This document shows positions 12,380 to 12,823 of a stretch of 12,823 bases of DNA, in pieces. This DNA comes from an uncultured Prevotella sp. (lineage in GTDB: Bacteria > Bacteroidota > Bacteroidia > Bacteroidales > Bacteroidaceae). Within the stretch, counting starts at the first letter, position 1. Each line of letters starts with the position of its first letter. The DNA lies in NCBI GenBank assembly GCA_900765465.1, contig CAAFRM010000234.1, positions 1 through 12,823 of the forward strand, written 5' to 3'. The notes beneath the pieces are model-generated. The model had not been told where the DNA came from. It did no database searches and saw only the letters and a program-made list of their open reading frames with translations. A program made the translations under genes and the position numbers.

Positions 12380-12823
12380 TTACTTCTCAATAGCTGCTAC
12401 ACCTGGCAATACCTTGCCCTCGATAGCCTCGAGGAGAGCACCACCACCTGTAGAGATATAAGATACCTGATCAGCCAAACCGAACTTGTTGATGCAAGCT
12501 ACAGAGTCGCCACCACCGATGAGTGAGAATGCACCTTCCTTAGTAGCCTCAGCGATTGCGTCAGCGATAGCCTTAGAACCACCAGCGAAGTTGTCGAACT
12601 CGAATACACCTGCAGGACCGTTCCAGAGGATTGTCTTAGCACCCTTGATAGCTGCAGCGAAAGCCTTGCGAGTCTCAGGACCTGCGTCCATACCCTCCCA
12701 GCCGTCAGGGATGTTGTTAGATGGGCAAACCTGGGTATTGCAGTCGTTCTTGAAGTCGTCACCGCAGATAGAGTCTGTGCCGAGTACGAGGTTTACACCG
12801 TTCTCCTTAGCCTTCTTGATTAC
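12380..12823 (-). CDS. pgk: Phosphoglycerate kinase, C-terminal part (runs off the right edge)
   Basis: PGK transfers the acyl phosphate of 1,3-bisphosphoglycerate to ADP in glycolysis. The last 147 residues are present: the IPDGWEGMDAGPETRKAF segment, ILWNGPAGVFE (nucleotide-domain motif), SLIGGGDSVA (the conserved GGGDS loop) and a C-terminal STGGGALLEAIEGKVLPG. The length left of the edge suggests about 270 residues are missing. The stretch before IPDGW (TDSICGDDFKND, then CNTQVCPSNN) carries three cysteines, where many PGKs have an LPVDVVVADKF type of sequence; that looks like lineage variation rather than damage. It is followed by its own terminator. Confidence 0.95.
   Translation of the reverse strand, partial: VIKKAKENGVNLVLGTDSICGDDFKNDCNTQVCPSNNIPDGWEGMDAGPETRKAFAAAIKGAKTILWNGPAGVFEFDNFAGGSKAIADAIAEATKEGAFSLIGGGDSVACINKFGLADQVSYISTGGGALLEAIEGKVLPGVAAIEK

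Overview
The window looks like a chromosomal segment from an anaerobic Bacteroidota, most likely the Prevotella/Segatella group. Three things point there. Promoters fit the Bacteroidota consensus (TTTG about 20 nt before TAnnTTTG) rather than the E. coli one. The protein families are typical of that phylum: a HU-CCDC81/SPOR protein, an OadG with a lamin-tail domain, HisIE, and a Na+-pumping decarboxylase used in succinate/propionate fermentation. Shine-Dalgarno signals are mostly weak. The genus is inference; no rRNA or other marker is present. No mobile element, phage gene, tRNA, rRNA or CRISPR array was seen, and no gene-free stretch exceeds 300 bases.

Region 1 (1-4083, all minus strand): the second half of histidine biosynthesis, in transcription order hisH-hisA-hisF-hisIE, followed by ftsE and the 5' end of an aspartate kinase gene that leaves the window. 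One good Bacteroidota promoter lies upstream of hisH. HisH and HisF form imidazole glycerol phosphate synthase, HisA supplies its substrate, and HisIE performs the two steps before HisA. Two small repeat structures sit in this operon: a four-unit 22-bp palindromic array between hisF and hisIE, and a heptamer array that overlaps the hisF start.

Region 2 (4164-5985, minus): a two-gene unit encoding a HU-like/transmembrane/SPOR protein and then a zinc-ribbon/FHA protein. It has its own promoter and a strong intrinsic terminator. Region 3 (6033-7547, plus): a divergent unit with rfbC (dTDP-4-dehydrorhamnose 3,5-epimerase) and an unassigned lipoprotein gene, ending in a bidirectional terminator.

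Region 4 (7556-10483, minus): three subunits of a biotin-dependent Na+-translocating decarboxylase (OadG-like, biotin carrier, beta subunit). The carboxyltransferase alpha subunit is missing from the locus. The spacer before the beta subunit carries a 42-bp element that is 39/42 identical to the one at hisF. Region 5 (10535-12823, minus): an AspT/YidE-family transporter with two RCK_C domains, and upstream of it the 3' end of pgk with its own terminator.

Most of the window is ordinary core metabolism. The most unusual signals are the small intergenic arrays: the exact 22-bp palindrome ladder, and the shared 42-bp heptamer element with a conserved eight-codon mini-ORF placed at two unrelated gene starts.
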